Translations under genes and position numbers: made by a program
In this document: positions 22,680 to 34,342 of the stretch, in pieces
How the letters are laid out: every line of letters begins with the position of its first letter
How positions within the stretch are numbered: position 1 is the stretch's first letter
Assembly (NCBI RefSeq): GCF_048544455.1
Contig: NC_133538.1
Coordinates: forward strand, 455,527,311 to 455,591,310
Reading direction: 5' to 3'
Source: Silene latifolia
Lineage: Eukaryota; Streptophyta; Magnoliopsida; Caryophyllales; Caryophyllaceae
Length of the DNA stretch: 64,000 nucleotides
The notes under the pieces: generated by a model
The model's input: only the letters and a program-made list of their open reading frames with translations
What the model was told of the DNA's origin: nothing
Database searches by the model: none

Positions 22680-24995
22680 TAGCACTAGCATAGCATTCAT
22701 AGTTTCCTGTATTAATGGTATAAACAATTACGAAATATATACTCATCAAAAATACCTATTAACAGTACAAAATTTATGAATTATCACTTTAACAGTATAC
22801 TCAGAGTTACAATATCTCTTGAAATACACACTATTTGCATAGAGTATCCAAAAAATTAAAGGTACTCACTCTTCAAGAGCTTACAAAATTGATAAGAAAA
22901 TCTCAACTCATTCTTCCACACTATATACCTCCTCATCTAATTCTAAATAGTACAAACAAATCTAATCCACATTGTCCGAACCTTATTAGTCTTGGCTCCA
23001 ATACATCAATACCTGCACGGAAAATAAAATCCAATCACACAAATAACTGGAAATCAAAAATCATTTTAAGTTACCTTAAATAATCAAACTCACCAAACGC
23101 AGTTGCATAAAATCAACACTAATCACTCAAACATTGCAAATATACTCTCATTTAAAGATATTCACATTACCTTAACAGCATGTTCGAGCAGACATTATTG
23201 TGACACAACAAAAGCAAGTTGGAGAGCAACTGCAAGTTGGCAAAAAGAGAATCAGGTAAACCACCAACCAAGGAACTGCAAGAAACAAATATGCATTTCA
23301 AATTCCACCAAAAGTTTCTTATAAGGGTGGAACATTCTATATGACTTAGGTCCAGAACATTGAATATACATGAAAGACGTTTCAAAGTGACAAAGGGGTG
23401 CGAGATTATCAAAATCATACAATTACCTTAGCTGAATGAGAAAATTGATTGATCAATCGTCCTGCAAAAAAAAAATTAACAGAAAATGATGCCCTAAAAA
23501 AATTGTTGTCATTCACAACTATATACGATGCAATTGTAAATACTGCCTAGTAGGAGAGATGTTAAGAACATAGAGCAGTAAGAATAGGAACTGTTGGAGA
23601 ACAAGGAATACATTAAAAATTATAATACACCTGGTTGTTGGAGAACAGTGATTAGGGTGAGGCAAGGACATCTTCACACAAAGCCAGCTACCAAGCACCA
23701 CCCAACATACTCAAACAACATATGCTTCAATTATCATACTTTATATTAAGACTTCTTTAGCCATCCAACAATTCTTGATCACTTCTAATCCATGAATCCA
23801 ATAACGCAAAGACAGTCTTATAAGGCACAGGACAAAGTGACAAGTGACAACCATAGTAAGAGTGCTTCCCAACTCTTCTAGAGTATGAGAAGTTGCATCA
23901 AAGACCATGACAAGGAACAATAACGACGAGCAAAAAAATGAGATGTTATACACTTGTCACAATTTTGTTGAATTTTCTTCTAAGAGCTCCTTTTCTAGTC
24001 ATAAAGAGGTCCTTTGTAAAATCCAATACCAATAACCATCATCTCAGCATTGTCTAACTTAATAGTAGAACAAGTTTTGTTAGGTATAAAGATTGTACAC
24101 AAAGCTTTACAATGCTTGAATTACAAATGACACCTACATAACATATATTAAGCTGAAGCATAAATATATAAAACAAATCAACAACCACCAAAGTATAACT
24201 AAAAACTATCTAAAAAAACACAAAAACATTTCACCAATTTGTTAAAGAAACATCATTAACCAAACCAACAAAAAAAATACAATAATCAACAATTAAACGA
24301 TTACCATTCTGCTCATATTTGGATCAAAGGCCCCCTTGTTGCTTCTGGATTTGAGAACTACATTAGTATCCTACTATTCTTAGTATAGTCTAGAAGATTT
24401 CAAAGAATATATTAGATTTAGTTAGACTTTACATAATTAAAGCTAATTTGACTGAAATTGTTGACGATAAAAGCTACTGTAATTGGAAATCAAGGAAATA
24501 ATAACTCTCTCATTTGTCCAGTTTTCACGATAAAAGCTAATTGGGGTTACAACAACCAACAAGTTTTCAATTGACAATTTATTATCTCCTATGCATATTT
24601 ACTAGTATAATAAGCTATTTATATGAATTATGCATTAGCCTATTAAACCAATTACCCCATAAATAACCCTAATTCATCTACCAAAAATTCTCAATCAAAT
24701 ATAAATCCTAACACAAGTGATATTATCACTTTATGTAAAATCATACTGCATTCAATCAATTAAGGGATAACAAGAGCAAAATCGAAAAAAAAAAAAGAAC
24801 TCACCTGATTGGAAAACGCAATAATTAACGAGTAGAGCGAACGAACAGCAAAAGGAGAGCCGGTGGTAGTTTGGACAACAAATGGTGGGTTGGTGGGTTG
24901 CAGGTGAAGGAGCAAGTAGGCGAATTGAGATTTTAGGGTTGAACTGTAGAAGGTGCTAGAGAGATGAGAGGGTAAATACTAAGTTGGTGAAATAA
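22680..24995 (-). other. CACTA internal region with possible captured gene fragments
   Basis: It is AT-rich and mostly without open frames. On the minus strand 23180-23285 reads after a TTCTTGCAG acceptor-like site as LVGGLPDSLFANLQLLSNLLLL, which resembles one to two plant leucine-rich repeats. At 24310-24355 a short exon-like block lies between AG and GT. At 24800-24960 a C/T-poor block ending CAGGTGAG on the minus strand looks like a 5' untranslated exon. I infer a fragmented, intron-containing captured host gene, perhaps an LRR protein. The evidence is weak and no complete reading frame exists. Confidence 0.3.
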
Positions 24996-25131
24996 AAAAT
25001 ATACTTTTATTAATTTATATTTGGCTGATTGAGTTTTGTGTATCTTGTTTATTTCTTACCCTTTATTTTAAAAAAAATGAAAGTATCTCAATGGCGCCAC
25101 TTTTTTTATATAAATAACCACTTTTCACTAA

Positions 25132-25144
25132 GATGGTTTCTTTG
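25132..25144. repeat. 13-base target duplication, left, of the retroposed gene
   Basis: GATGGTTTCTTTG, the same as 40216-40228, next to the T-run at 25146-25164. A related word (AGATGGTTTCTTTGCTTC) is a CACTA sub-terminal repeat at 22602, so the target was a sub-terminal repeat. Confidence 0.65.
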
Positions 25145-25287
25145 CTTTTTTTTTTTTTTTTTTTGATAATGATAAACATTTATAAGTAAAACAAGTCGTA
25201 GGATACATTTAAAGTACAAACAAAGGGGTATTAGCAACCCCAAAACTACCCGAAAACCAAGTAATCTTCTTTGAAATCGAACAAGTA

Positions 25288-25661
25288 CTACAAATCAAGA
25301 AAAAGACGACGTTTCTTGAACGGCGGATGGTAATGAGCGTCAAACTCAATTAAATGAACATCCTTCCGCTTCATCCTCATAGTAGTAGAAGCATTGCGGG
25401 TGGACCTGCAGAAAGAGGTTGAAACGCCGTCAGAGGTCAAAGACCTTATCTTCGAACTGGCCAAAACAGTCTCCTTTCGGCATTTGGAGGGGCAATCCAC
25501 AATGCGTCTCTTCTTGCTAAGCGAAGTATCCCTGCATCCCTTCTTGCTAAGTGAAGAACCCTTGTTAGCTGCAAACTTAAACTGGACCAACGAGATCTTA
25601 GTAACATAGGGAGAAAATGAATTAAGGCGTGTCTTCTTATCGACCTTTAAAATGGCCTCCT
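25288..25661 (-). pseudogene. TPR protein, C-terminal part beyond Athila
   Basis: This is the continuation of the frame interrupted at 38415. It encodes a basic tail with KKTRLNSFSPYVTK, QFKFAANKGSSLSKKG and a final FKKRRLFLDL before a stop at 25288. Two nearly identical SLSKKG/SLSKKR units suggest a small internal repeat. About 120 bases of 3' untranslated sequence and the A-run follow. Lys/Arg clusters could act as nuclear localisation signals, but this is inference only. Confidence 0.62.
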
Positions 25662-27239
25662 TGGTAGAGAAAAACTAGATGTCGTAAAAAGCTAGAATTA
25701 ACCTATCAAATTAACAATTTATAAACCAAACTCAACTATACACTATGCAATTAAGAATAGAAGCAAAGGGAAGTAAGGGTCGAACCCAAGAGAAGGGATT
25801 AAGACTAAGAACTTGAATTGTAAACTATTGGCTACTAAGTAGGTCTATACTACTAATTAAGATACTAATGACAATTTAAACTTAACAAAAGGCACTAATC
25901 ACAAACAATGGGTATTAACAAAGATCAACTAGTAGGAAACATGTATGAAAAAGGATTGATTTTGGGAAACAAACATGGAAATATGAATAAAGATTGAAGA
26001 TCTTCCTATTGAGACAATTCCACAAACAACTAGTGTGCAATATTCAATATAAAGGGGAAAACTTGATGCAATTCTCTCTTAGTAACCCAACAATGATAAA
26101 GTTTGACTCTTTTATTTCTCTCTTACAATTTTCTACCCAATACTATCACCTCAAGATGTTGATACATGTAAATTAAACCATCCACATATACCCTTCAAGC
26201 TTAAGCAACAAATCATTAAACCATGAAAAGAGACTAAGCATGAGCATTAAGAAATTGCCAAAAGATGAAGCTAGGATCAATTCCTCATAACATTAAACCA
26301 TACAAATGAGTAAAAGACATGGACTTTTCTATTTGTTGTAAGAATCCTTTAAACCAATTCAACAAACAACAAACTTGCTTCAACAATCCCAACTAAATTA
26401 AACGATTTCCTTAGGATTTGCACTAGTCAAGTAAATAAGATGCAAGAGTGATCAATTCATACCTTCATCTACTCAACATAAGAAATAAAGCACAAGAAAA
26501 GAGCATTAGATAAATTAAGAGAGGTTTAAGAGTCTTACAATACCAAAGTTGGGTACTTTGATCAAATTACAACAAGCAAAGGGAAGATTAGCCTTCCATC
26601 TTCTTAGAAAAACCCAAGAATTGAAGAAAGATTAACATCCAAAGCTAAAAGATTACAACTTTCAGCCAAAATAAAGTGTTCTTCCTACTACAAGTTTTTT
26701 AGAGATTATTCAATAATTAGATGATAACTAGGTCTTCAAACAAGAGGAGTATTTATAGGGCTGCACGAAATTCTAGGGTAATACGGAAATTTGGGCTTCC
26801 ATTTAAGCCAACGGGCTAAACAAAAGTCACGAGTACAGCACATCGGCAGACTGCCGGATAGATGGCAGACTGTCGTGTCAGACTGCAGTGGCTGGTGGCA
26901 GTCTGCCAAAATTCCTGAATGCGAATTAATTCTTCACTTCCTCAACACGAGTTCTCCACTACTTAGCCTTCATGCTTCCTATCAAGGAATGTCGGCTCCA
27001 CAACTGGTTCATGTAAGGTCGTCTCCGCGTGATTGCTTGTCTACAAGGGTGGCTAGAGATTCGTGCTCGGGATTCCGGGTTCTCTCCTCATACCTAACTC
27101 CACACATGAATCAAGAGGCATTAGTTATGACAATCATCGGGACGGGAAGATTAACTCTTTATTCCGACAAAATGACCCTTAATTAAGACATACTTGGCCT
27201 AAGAAGGCCCTAGTGACTCGACACTTTTTTACTCTATCA
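25662..27239 (-). repeat. 3' LTR of Athila element
   Basis: 1578 bases. It pairs with 36857-38414 with few substitutions. It contains the module with GGCAGACTGCC palindromes at 26844-26908. It has one more palindrome unit (26858-26876) than the 5' LTR. Confidence 0.93.
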
Positions 27240-27252
27240 AACTCCCCCACAC
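27240..27252 (-). promoter_or_regulatory. Polypurine tract of Athila element
   Basis: Minus-strand AGTGTGGGGGAGT next to the 3' LTR start. Confidence 0.85.
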
Positions 27253-28150
27253 TTGGACTTTTGCTCGTCCCGAGTAAAACTCAAAGAAGGCATTCGGCAA
27301 GTCCATAAGCGGGTGTGGGATCGAATGATCACTCTTCCCTCACCTCTTCCTTCTTATATGTCCCTCTTGAACTACCACCAATTAAAGAGAAAATCTAGAC
27401 TCAAAGGTGACACAAACTCTTCTCTCACTCACCCTCCTTATATCATCCCTCACACAAGACACGACACGACTCCAACTCCGACTCATCACGCAACTCCACC
27501 CTTCTCTTATCACCAAAGTAGAAGTGGTCACTCTTGCCTTTTCCCAAGGCAATAGCAAAGTGACCTACACAATCCTCCGAATCATCCATACTCCCCTTAT
27601 ACCACCCCCTTATCACTCCAAGCAATGCAAGTCATGCTACTAAGTTGGCCAAACACCAACAAAGATCAACAACCTAGTAGCCAACATGAAAAACCACCAA
27701 TTTGAAACACTTTTCTTTGACTCAAAAAGAAATTAAATCCTAAATCTAACCTCCTTCTAAGATCCTCCTTATTGCTCCCTTCTTATCCCTCCATCTTTTT
27801 GGTGTTGCATTTTTCAATTTTTTCGATTTTTTTTGTTTGAAAATCCCTCATTTTGCCTAAGGTGCCCTTTCGGGTTTTCACGTTAGCTTTTTCCTCTCCT
27901 CTCATCGGTGGCTCGCAACTCGATTCTTCATTTTGCCCGGAATGCCCTTTCGGGTTTTCATTCCGTCCTCGGCCACCTTTTCCAATCTTGCCTAGGTGCC
28001 CACCCTTGTGGGTTTTCACCTAGCCGGAATTTTCATTTTTTTTTTAGTTAGCATTAAACAACAAGAAGTTTACATATATTACAATTCATATTCGTCCCCC
28101 ACACTTACATTTCACATTGTCCTCAATGTGGAGGAGGTCACAACATTGCT

Positions 28151-29827
28151 TCAAGAATGAGAACCCGAGGCACCCCCTTGATCATCGGTGCCTTGGTTCT
28201 TCCATCTTCTTTCTCTTCTTTCTCTTTCTCTTGTGGCCCGGGCATAGCTTTGGTCCACATCTTCTTGGGTGATAGAGGGTGGGTTTGTTGGGTTAAGAGA
28301 CATGCCAAATAGACCACTAACTATCCCAAGTGTGTCTTCTTGGGTCCTTGCATCGTAGTATGAATCTTGGACATACTCTTGATATCTCTCATTTTGGACC
28401 CCAAATTGGTGGTCCATTTGGCTTCTCCACTCATTTTGCTCTTTCCACATGTTGGCATTGACCGTCATTGTTTGATCAAGTTGTTGTTGCCAACGACGGT
28501 TAGCCTCTTGGTTAGCAATCATTTCCCTCATCAAGGCCGTTTGATTTGTTGCGGCCTCTTCTATCAACTTCCCTCTATCATCAACCACACTTCTCCATTG
28601 ATCTAGGTTCTCCAATCTCGGCGTTTGTTGTTGTTGCCAAGAATGGAGATTCTCCACACGTCCACTTATGGTAGTGAAAACCTCTCTTGTCTCTTTGAAA
28701 TAATCGTACATGTTTTGTTGCCAAGGGGCAACCAGGTCATGAGAGCCCTCTCCCGCTTCATACATAGGGGTATCCATGTCCACGGGAGGGTCATTTGGTG
28801 CCTCCTCTTCATCCTCATCGGAGGCAAAGTCCGATATATCCATACGACAAAAGAAGTGCCTACCATGGGTACCACTTGGCAAAGGAGAGTTTTTAGGCCT
28901 TGGAAGCCTCAAGTACTTTTGTTTGTCGGGACCCAACCAAAACCCTTTAAGGGGGTTTTCCCTCACTTTCTTAAACATCTTGCACTCCTCAAGAACAATA
29001 TCATTGTACAAGGGAAGACCCTTAGTCTTGAAAATGTCTTGGGATTCATCAATGTCCCCCTCAAAGTGTGTAACAAAGAATGTGATTGCCCCCCCACAAT
29101 TGATACCCCCTCCCGAACTTTTGGTCTTGTGAACCATGCATGCATCAATAAAAAGTTGTACCCAATCGGGCACTCCTACCCCCTCTGGGAGCATGGTCCA
29201 CATGGTAGCTCGGATCTTTGCATTGACCTTAGTGGGCTCTTCTATGGCATAGAAGATGGTGGTTATAAAGCGGGTGAGGAGTTGTACCACGGGGTTGGTG
29301 CAATAAGAAATCATGTTGTCATGTTTAGCATTCTTCGTTCCCACAATCTCGGTCCAAGCCGCATCACTCCTTTGCCCGAGCATGAGAATGGGAGATGGGG
29401 GTTTGGAAATGGACAAGACCTCCCTCACTTGAGTATGGGTAAGGGTGTGCCACTTTCCATTCACTCTAAACCGGATTTTTTTCTCTCTTCCCTCCGCCAC
29501 ATTACACTCCGTCAAGGTAGAAAGGAACTCTCGGGTGTAGGAGGTGTAGGTGTAATCCCATAACTCATCATCAAAGTATGCATCTAGGCCCACCTTAGCA
29601 AGCATAGCCCGGGTTAGGGTGCCCATGCCTAGGTAATTTAGGGTGTGGGGGGAAAGGAAACGGGTGGTTTTGATTGGTTGTTTTTGGTGTAGGCCGAGTT
29701 TTTGAAAGATTTTTGTTTGGTTGGCATCTAACCCTTCCTCCCCGGTAAAAATTGGTTCCTCCACATTTTCGGTCTCCTCTACAACCCTTTTCTTAGATGG
29801 CCTTCGGAATGGGTTTAAGCTTGACAT
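28151..29827 (-). CDS. Athila ORF3 (env-position) protein
   Basis: An open frame of about 558 codons from the ATG at 29827 (MSSLNPFRRP; the frame is open to an upstream ATG at 29869). The first two thirds have the pattern of the ATHILA/plant transposon-protein family: FLSPHTLNYLGMGTLTRAM, REFLSTLTEC, VREVLSISKPPS, then LLTRFITTIFY and LPEGVGVPDWVQ. From about residue 380 it is Gln/Asn/Trp-rich and probably coiled coil (TREVFTTISGRVENLHSW and RRWQQQLDQTM). No clear signal peptide or membrane span is visible, so an envelope function is not supported by sequence. A TTGTAG acceptor-like site sits directly before the ATG, consistent with expression from a spliced subgenomic RNA as described for other Athila elements. 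It is the best preserved ORF in the element. Confidence 0.75.
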   Translation of the reverse strand: MSSLNPFRRPSKKRVVEETENVEEPIFTGEEGLDANQTKIFQKLGLHQKQPIKTTRFLSPHTLNYLGMGTLTRAMLAKVGLDAYFDDELWDYTYTSYTREFLSTLTECNVAEGREKKIRFRVNGKWHTLTHTQVREVLSISKPPSPILMLGQRSDAAWTEIVGTKNAKHDNMISYCTNPVVQLLTRFITTIFYAIEEPTKVNAKIRATMWTMLPEGVGVPDWVQLFIDACMVHKTKSSGGGINCGGAITFFVTHFEGDIDESQDIFKTKGLPLYNDIVLEECKMFKKVRENPLKGFWLGPDKQKYLRLPRPKNSPLPSGTHGRHFFCRMDISDFASDEDEEEAPNDPPVDMDTPMYEAGEGSHDLVAPWQQNMYDYFKETREVFTTISGRVENLHSWQQQQTPRLENLDQWRSVVDDRGKLIEEAATNQTALMREMIANQEANRRWQQQLDQTMTVNANMWKEQNEWRSQMDHQFGVQNERYQEYVQDSYYDARTQEDTLGIVSGLFGMSLNPTNPPSITQEDVDQSYARATRERERRERRWKNQGTDDQGGASGSHS

Positions 29828-29869
29828 TCTTGTACCTACAACAGAGTTGAAACAACACAAACAACACAA

Positions 29870-30933
29870 AATATGGCACTCAAAAATTTTTCACTCTTTG
29901 GGACAATTCACCAAACACTTGGTGTGCACTAGCTCAAGAAGGTTTTCAAAAGCTTGTGTTTGGTGTTTGTCTTGCCTCACCCAGAAAATTTTACCACCAA
30001 AAACAACTATAACAACAAGAGACAACAATTAATCCAACTAATTCACTAAAACAAGGCTAAATTCGGATTATAAAAGAGCAAGAAAATGAAAGTTGAGTTT
30101 GGTTGTTATACCTCCCCGAATTCCACAAAATAATGCTCCTTGTTGCTCCTAGTTGCTCAAAAACCCGTCCTAGACCCTTGAATTTCAATCTTGTAGCTTG
30201 AAATTTGAGGTCTTGAAAGCTAGGGTTCTTCAAAAATTTGGGGAAAATTTCTGATTTTTGGTGGAATCAAAGGTATTTTGTGTTTGTGATGGGATGATGG
30301 TGGCCAAAAGATTGAAGGATTGAAGATTTGATGAATGTGGGAATGAATTTTGAGTGATTTGGGTGGAAAAAGGATGAGGGTTAGGGATGGGGTATCTGTT
30401 CTTCGAAAAAATCTGAATTGAGGTGGGGATGTTGTGTTTCGTGGTTAATATTGGAACAAAACCCGCACTGTAGCAAAACGGCAGACTGCCGTGATTTTGG
30501 CAGACTGCCGTGGAAGACTGCCGAGGGGTTTGGCAGTCTGCCGAAATCCCTGAATGTCGCATTTTTTTGTGTGGCTAAATTTTGGTATAAAACCAAAATT
30601 TAGCTAATGAAGCTTCACCTCTTCCTTGCTCTTTCCCTTAACATGCTCCCATTCAATTCCCCATCCACATTTCCGTCACTTCACCAATGACACGCTTTCC
30701 GAGGTTGTATAAAAATCAACTTCAAACTTCATAGAAGGATTAGTAACTTCATGAATGTTAATGCAATTATTATTAACAAGAATGTAAATGACGGAATGAT
30801 AAATGACGGAATGATAAATGACGTGAATTTAAATTATACCTATAAAAAGGGGAAATTCTACACTAAAAAGGGAATATTTACAAATTTGTGTCGTATTTTT
30901 AACGTCGATGGCTCGACTTAGTGCTTCTCAAGA
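29870..30933 (-). other. Athila intergenic region with palindrome module
   Basis: There is no gene between integrase and ORF3. Positions 30478-30560 hold four GGCAGACTGCC-type palindromes followed by a CCCTGAATG word, the same module as in the LTRs. The remainder is AT-rich and shows no domain. Confidence 0.7.
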
Positions 30934-32247
30934 TCATGCTTGGTAAATGGGGTCTTCCAAAGTGACTTGTTCAACAATTTGTGCTTCCATGCCTTCATGA
31001 TACTCTTTAAATCGTTGCCCATTCACGTTAATTATCTTTCCCGTGCTTGGGTTCTCAACTTCGACCGCTCCATGAGAGTGGACTTTTCTCACAATGAACG
31101 GTCCAACCCACCTTGATCTAAGCTTTCCGAAGAACAACTTTAACCGGTTTTGAAAAACAAGAACCTTTGTGCCTTCCTTGAAAACCCACCGACTTATCAT
31201 TCGATCATGCCATATTCTAGCTTTCTCTCTGTATATTGTGGCATTATCATAAGAGTCAAGACGGATTACTTCAATTTCTTGAAGTTCAAGCTTCCGATGG
31301 AGCCCTGCATCATCTATGCTTTGGTTGAAGGATTTGATGGCCCAATAGGCTATATGCTCCACTTCCAAAGGAAGATGACATGCCTTCCCATAAATGAGTC
31401 GATATAGGGACATACCAATGGGTGTCTTGTAAGAGGTGCGGTATGCCCAAAGAGCGTCATTCAACCTTTGACTCCAATCTTTCCTATCGGGGTTCACTGT
31501 TTTTTGTAAGATATTCTTGATCTCCCGATTGGAAACTTCCGCTTGCCCATTGGTTTGTGGGTGATAGGCGGTGGAGACTTTGTGCACGACCCCGTACCTC
31601 TTTAAGAATCCCTCCAAAATCCTATTGCAAAAATGAGTCCCCCGGTCACTTACCAACGCCCTAGGATAGCCAAACCTTGAGAAGATATTATTGTGAACAA
31701 AGCTAGAAACCGTCCTTGCGTCATCATTCCGAGTTGGTATAGCCTCGACCCATTTTGAAACGTAGTGCACCGCTAAAAGGATATAAAGATACCCATCCGA
31801 CTTGGCGAATGGACCCATGAAGTCTATCCCCCACACATCAAAAACCTCCAAATAGAGCATTGGTTGTTGGGGCATTTCGTTTCGTCGTGAGATGTTGCCA
31901 ACCCGTTGGCATTTGTCACAAGTATTGACGAAAACATGAGCATCTTTAAACAACTTGGGCCAATAGAACCCGCACTCAAGGATTTTACGTGCCGTTCTAT
32001 GAGGCCCAAAGTGACCCCCACAAGCGTACTCATGGCAAGGTTTGAGTATGTATGGGATTTCTACATCCGGTACACAACGTCGGATGACTTGGTCTTGACA
32101 CATTTTCCATAGATATGGGTCATCCCATATATAGAATCGAGAATCGGACTTGATTTTGTTTCGTTGGCTTGATGAGAGTGAGGTGGGAAACTTCTTGGTT
32201 ACCATGTAATTGACAAGGTTGGCATACCAAGGCTCAACGGCCTTCAT
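30934..32247 (-). CDS. Athila integrase
   Basis: 437 open codons. The HHCC zinc finger is at about residues 72-114 (HEYACGGHFGPH through NTCDKCQR). The catalytic core follows with the first Asp in WGIDFMGPF, the second in LVSDRGTHF and the Glu in NREIKNILQ. The C-terminal part has KLRSRWVGPFIVRKV, the GPF module of gypsy integrases. The catalytic residues are intact. The enzyme joins the element's cDNA to chromosomal DNA in the nucleus. Upstream, the end of RNase H and the usual spacer are deleted or frame-shifted (32248-32280), so this frame is not joined to reverse transcriptase. The ATG shown is internal to the original polyprotein. Confidence 0.88.
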   Translation of the reverse strand: MKAVEPWYANLVNYMVTKKFPTSLSSSQRNKIKSDSRFYIWDDPYLWKMCQDQVIRRCVPDVEIPYILKPCHEYACGGHFGPHRTARKILECGFYWPKLFKDAHVFVNTCDKCQRVGNISRRNEMPQQPMLYLEVFDVWGIDFMGPFAKSDGYLYILLAVHYVSKWVEAIPTRNDDARTVSSFVHNNIFSRFGYPRALVSDRGTHFCNRILEGFLKRYGVVHKVSTAYHPQTNGQAEVSNREIKNILQKTVNPDRKDWSQRLNDALWAYRTSYKTPIGMSLYRLIYGKACHLPLEVEHIAYWAIKSFNQSIDDAGLHRKLELQEIEVIRLDSYDNATIYREKARIWHDRMISRWVFKEGTKVLVFQNRLKLFFGKLRSRWVGPFIVRKVHSHGAVEVENPSTGKIINVNGQRFKEYHEGMEAQIVEQVTLEDPIYQA

Positions 32248-32278
32248 GGAATATAGAGATTCATGTGGTAAGCTACCG

Positions 32279-33588
32279 TCAAGTACTCCCTTGCTTGTCC
32301 TTGATCTCTATGTCAAACTCGCTCAACAAAAGCACCCATCTCATGAGCCTTGCCTTGGTGTCTTTCTTGTCTACAAGTTGCCTTATAGACTTGTGATCGG
32401 TATAGATGATGACCTTGGCACCCAAGAGATAAGCCCGAAATTTTTCAATGGCATACACCACCGCTAAAAATTCATTTTCCGTGACGGTGTAGTTCCGTTG
32501 AGCATCATTCAAGAGTGAAGAAGCATATTGGATCACATGAGCAATCTTCCCGTCCCTTTGGCCTAAAACCGCGCCAAGGGCATAATCACTAGCATCGGTC
32601 ATGATTTCAAACGGGAGGTCCCACTTTGGAGCTTGAATTATCGGGGCCGTTATAAGCTTTTCCTTCAACTTATCGAATGATAACCTACAAGCATCATCAA
32701 AAACAAACTCCACATCCTTGTGCAAAAGCTTGCACAAGGGGTAAGCAATCTTGGAAAAGTCCTTAATAAATCGACGGCAGAAGCCCGCGTGTCCTAGGAA
32801 CGACCTTATCTCCCGAGTATTAGTAGGATATGGCAAGGTTTTTATCACTTCAACCTTAGCCACATCCACCTCAATCCCTCTCTTTGAAACTATGTGACCT
32901 AACACGATGCCGCTTTTAACCATAAAGTGACATTTTTCGGAATTCAACACAAGGTGTGACTCCGTGCATCGTGATAGGACCATAGTTAGGTGGTCCAAAC
33001 AAGCTTCAAAACTATCTCCATCGATGGTGAAGTCGTCCATGAAGACCTCTAGGACTCTTTCCACAAGATCCGAGAAAAGACTCACCATGCAACGTTGAAA
33101 TGTACCCGGAGCATTACACAAACCGAAGGGCATCCTTCGGTATCCATATGTTCCGAAAGGGCATGTGAATGTTGTCTTGGATTGATCCTCCGGACGTATG
33201 GGAATTTAAAAGTATCCGGAATATCCGTCCAAGAAACAATAGAATTCCTTCCCACCTAACCTCTCTAGCATTTGGTCTATAAAGGGTAGAGGAAAGTGAT
33301 CTTTGAAGTCATGGCATTTAGGCGGCGGTAATCGATGCAAACTCTCCAACCGGTTTGAATCCGGGTGGGAATTAAAGATCCTTCTTTGCCCTTGAGTACC
33401 GTCACACCACCCTTTTTAGGTACACATTGAGTGGGACTTACCCATTGAGAATCACTAATGGGGTAGATGATTCCCATTTGGAGTAGCTTGATGATCTCTT
33501 CCTTCACCACCTCCATCATTGGTGGGTTTAATCTTCTTTGTGGTTGCCGAACCGGCTTTGCTTCCCCTTCCAACCGGATCTTGTCCAT
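32279..33588 (-). pseudogene. Athila reverse transcriptase and RNase H
   Basis: The N-terminal part (33588-33277) has KPVRQPQRRLNPPMMEVVKEEI, QWVSPTQCVPKKGG and GWRVCIDYRRLNAMTSK, then a frame change near 33290 and a TAA near 33208 where Gln is conserved. From 33133 the frame is open: [16 protein letters not shown], active-site FMDDF, LGHIVS, then [19 protein letters not shown] and [10 protein letters not shown] of RNase H. It would copy the element RNA into DNA in cytoplasmic particles. The lesions make it non-functional. The end of RNase H is lost just before 32279. Confidence 0.85.
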
Positions 33589-33630
33589 GTAAACGCTTGG
33601 GCTTATCCCTTTTAGATCCGCAATGCTCCA

Positions 33631-34342
33631 TTAAAAAGCTTCCTTGTACTTGTACAAAACCTCCACCAATCTCCTTTCTTGATCCCCCTCAAGTTGGTTT
33701 GAAATTATGAGGGGGAGAGTGTTGTTTGCCCCAAGAAACACGTACTTCAAATGGTCGGGGAGTGGTTTTAGATTGGGGGTGGGTGGCTTAATGATGGATG
33801 GAAGTGGTCTTTCAAGGGAGGCTTCTAGAGGAAGGAATTTGGGGTAGCTAGGATTTGTCTTTAAGCAAAACAAGTATTCGTGGAACAGGGGGTTTGGCAG
33901 ACTGCCATGGGTCTGGCAGACTGCGGTTTGTCCAGCAGACTGCCGTGGGGTTTGGCAGTCTGCCGGATTCCCTGATTCCGAGCTCTTCCTTTCCCATTTG
34001 ATCGTCTTCAAAGGGTGTTTCCTCCTCTAACTTGTTGACATAATCCTGCACATCATTAGACAACAAAAACCGCAACCCTTCTTTCTCGACATTGTTAGTG
34101 AGGGCCACCTCAAGTGGGTCCCTATGACTAATTTGGTAAACTCGATTTGCCAAATGTTCAATTTTATTAAGAAAGTAGCAACAACTCAAATCATCGGTCT
34201 TTTTCATCGTCTCATACACATTGTATTTCAAGACTTTTCCTTCAAATTCCATGGTCAAAGTTCCATCATACATGTCAAGCTTGGTTTTGGAGGTTCTCAT
34301 GAAAGGCCTCCCTAGCAAAAGGGGTGTAGCCTTAGAGTCCAG
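33631..34342 (-). pseudogene. Athila protease end and protease-RT linker
   Basis: After the TAA at 34343 homology continues in the same frame (LLGRPFMRTSKTKLD), the end of the aspartic protease. A frame change follows within 33900-34010, and then PTPNLKPLPDHLKYVFLG, a conserved segment upstream of reverse transcriptase, up to a TAA at 33631. The frame change coincides with the palindrome module at 33895-33965, which here lies inside coding sequence. Confidence 0.75.
33895..33965. repeat. GGCAGACTGCC palindrome module inside Athila pol
   Basis: Four units, TGGCAGACTGCCA, TGGCAGACTGCGG, CAGCAGACTGCCG and TGGCAGTCTGCCGG, followed by ATTCCCTGAT. The same arrangement is in the LTRs and at 30478-30560. 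Confidence 0.92.

Noticed and set aside
28776..29148. Additional small frames around 28.7-29.1 kb
   Set aside because: Shadows of ORF3 in other frames.
28625..29563. 312-codon plus-strand open frame
   Set aside because: It is antisense to the well-supported Athila ORF3 and has no recognisable domain.
28151..29827. Retroviral-type envelope glycoprotein
   Set aside because: Position is right, but no signal peptide, cleavage site or membrane anchor is visible, so only the neutral term ORF3 is used.
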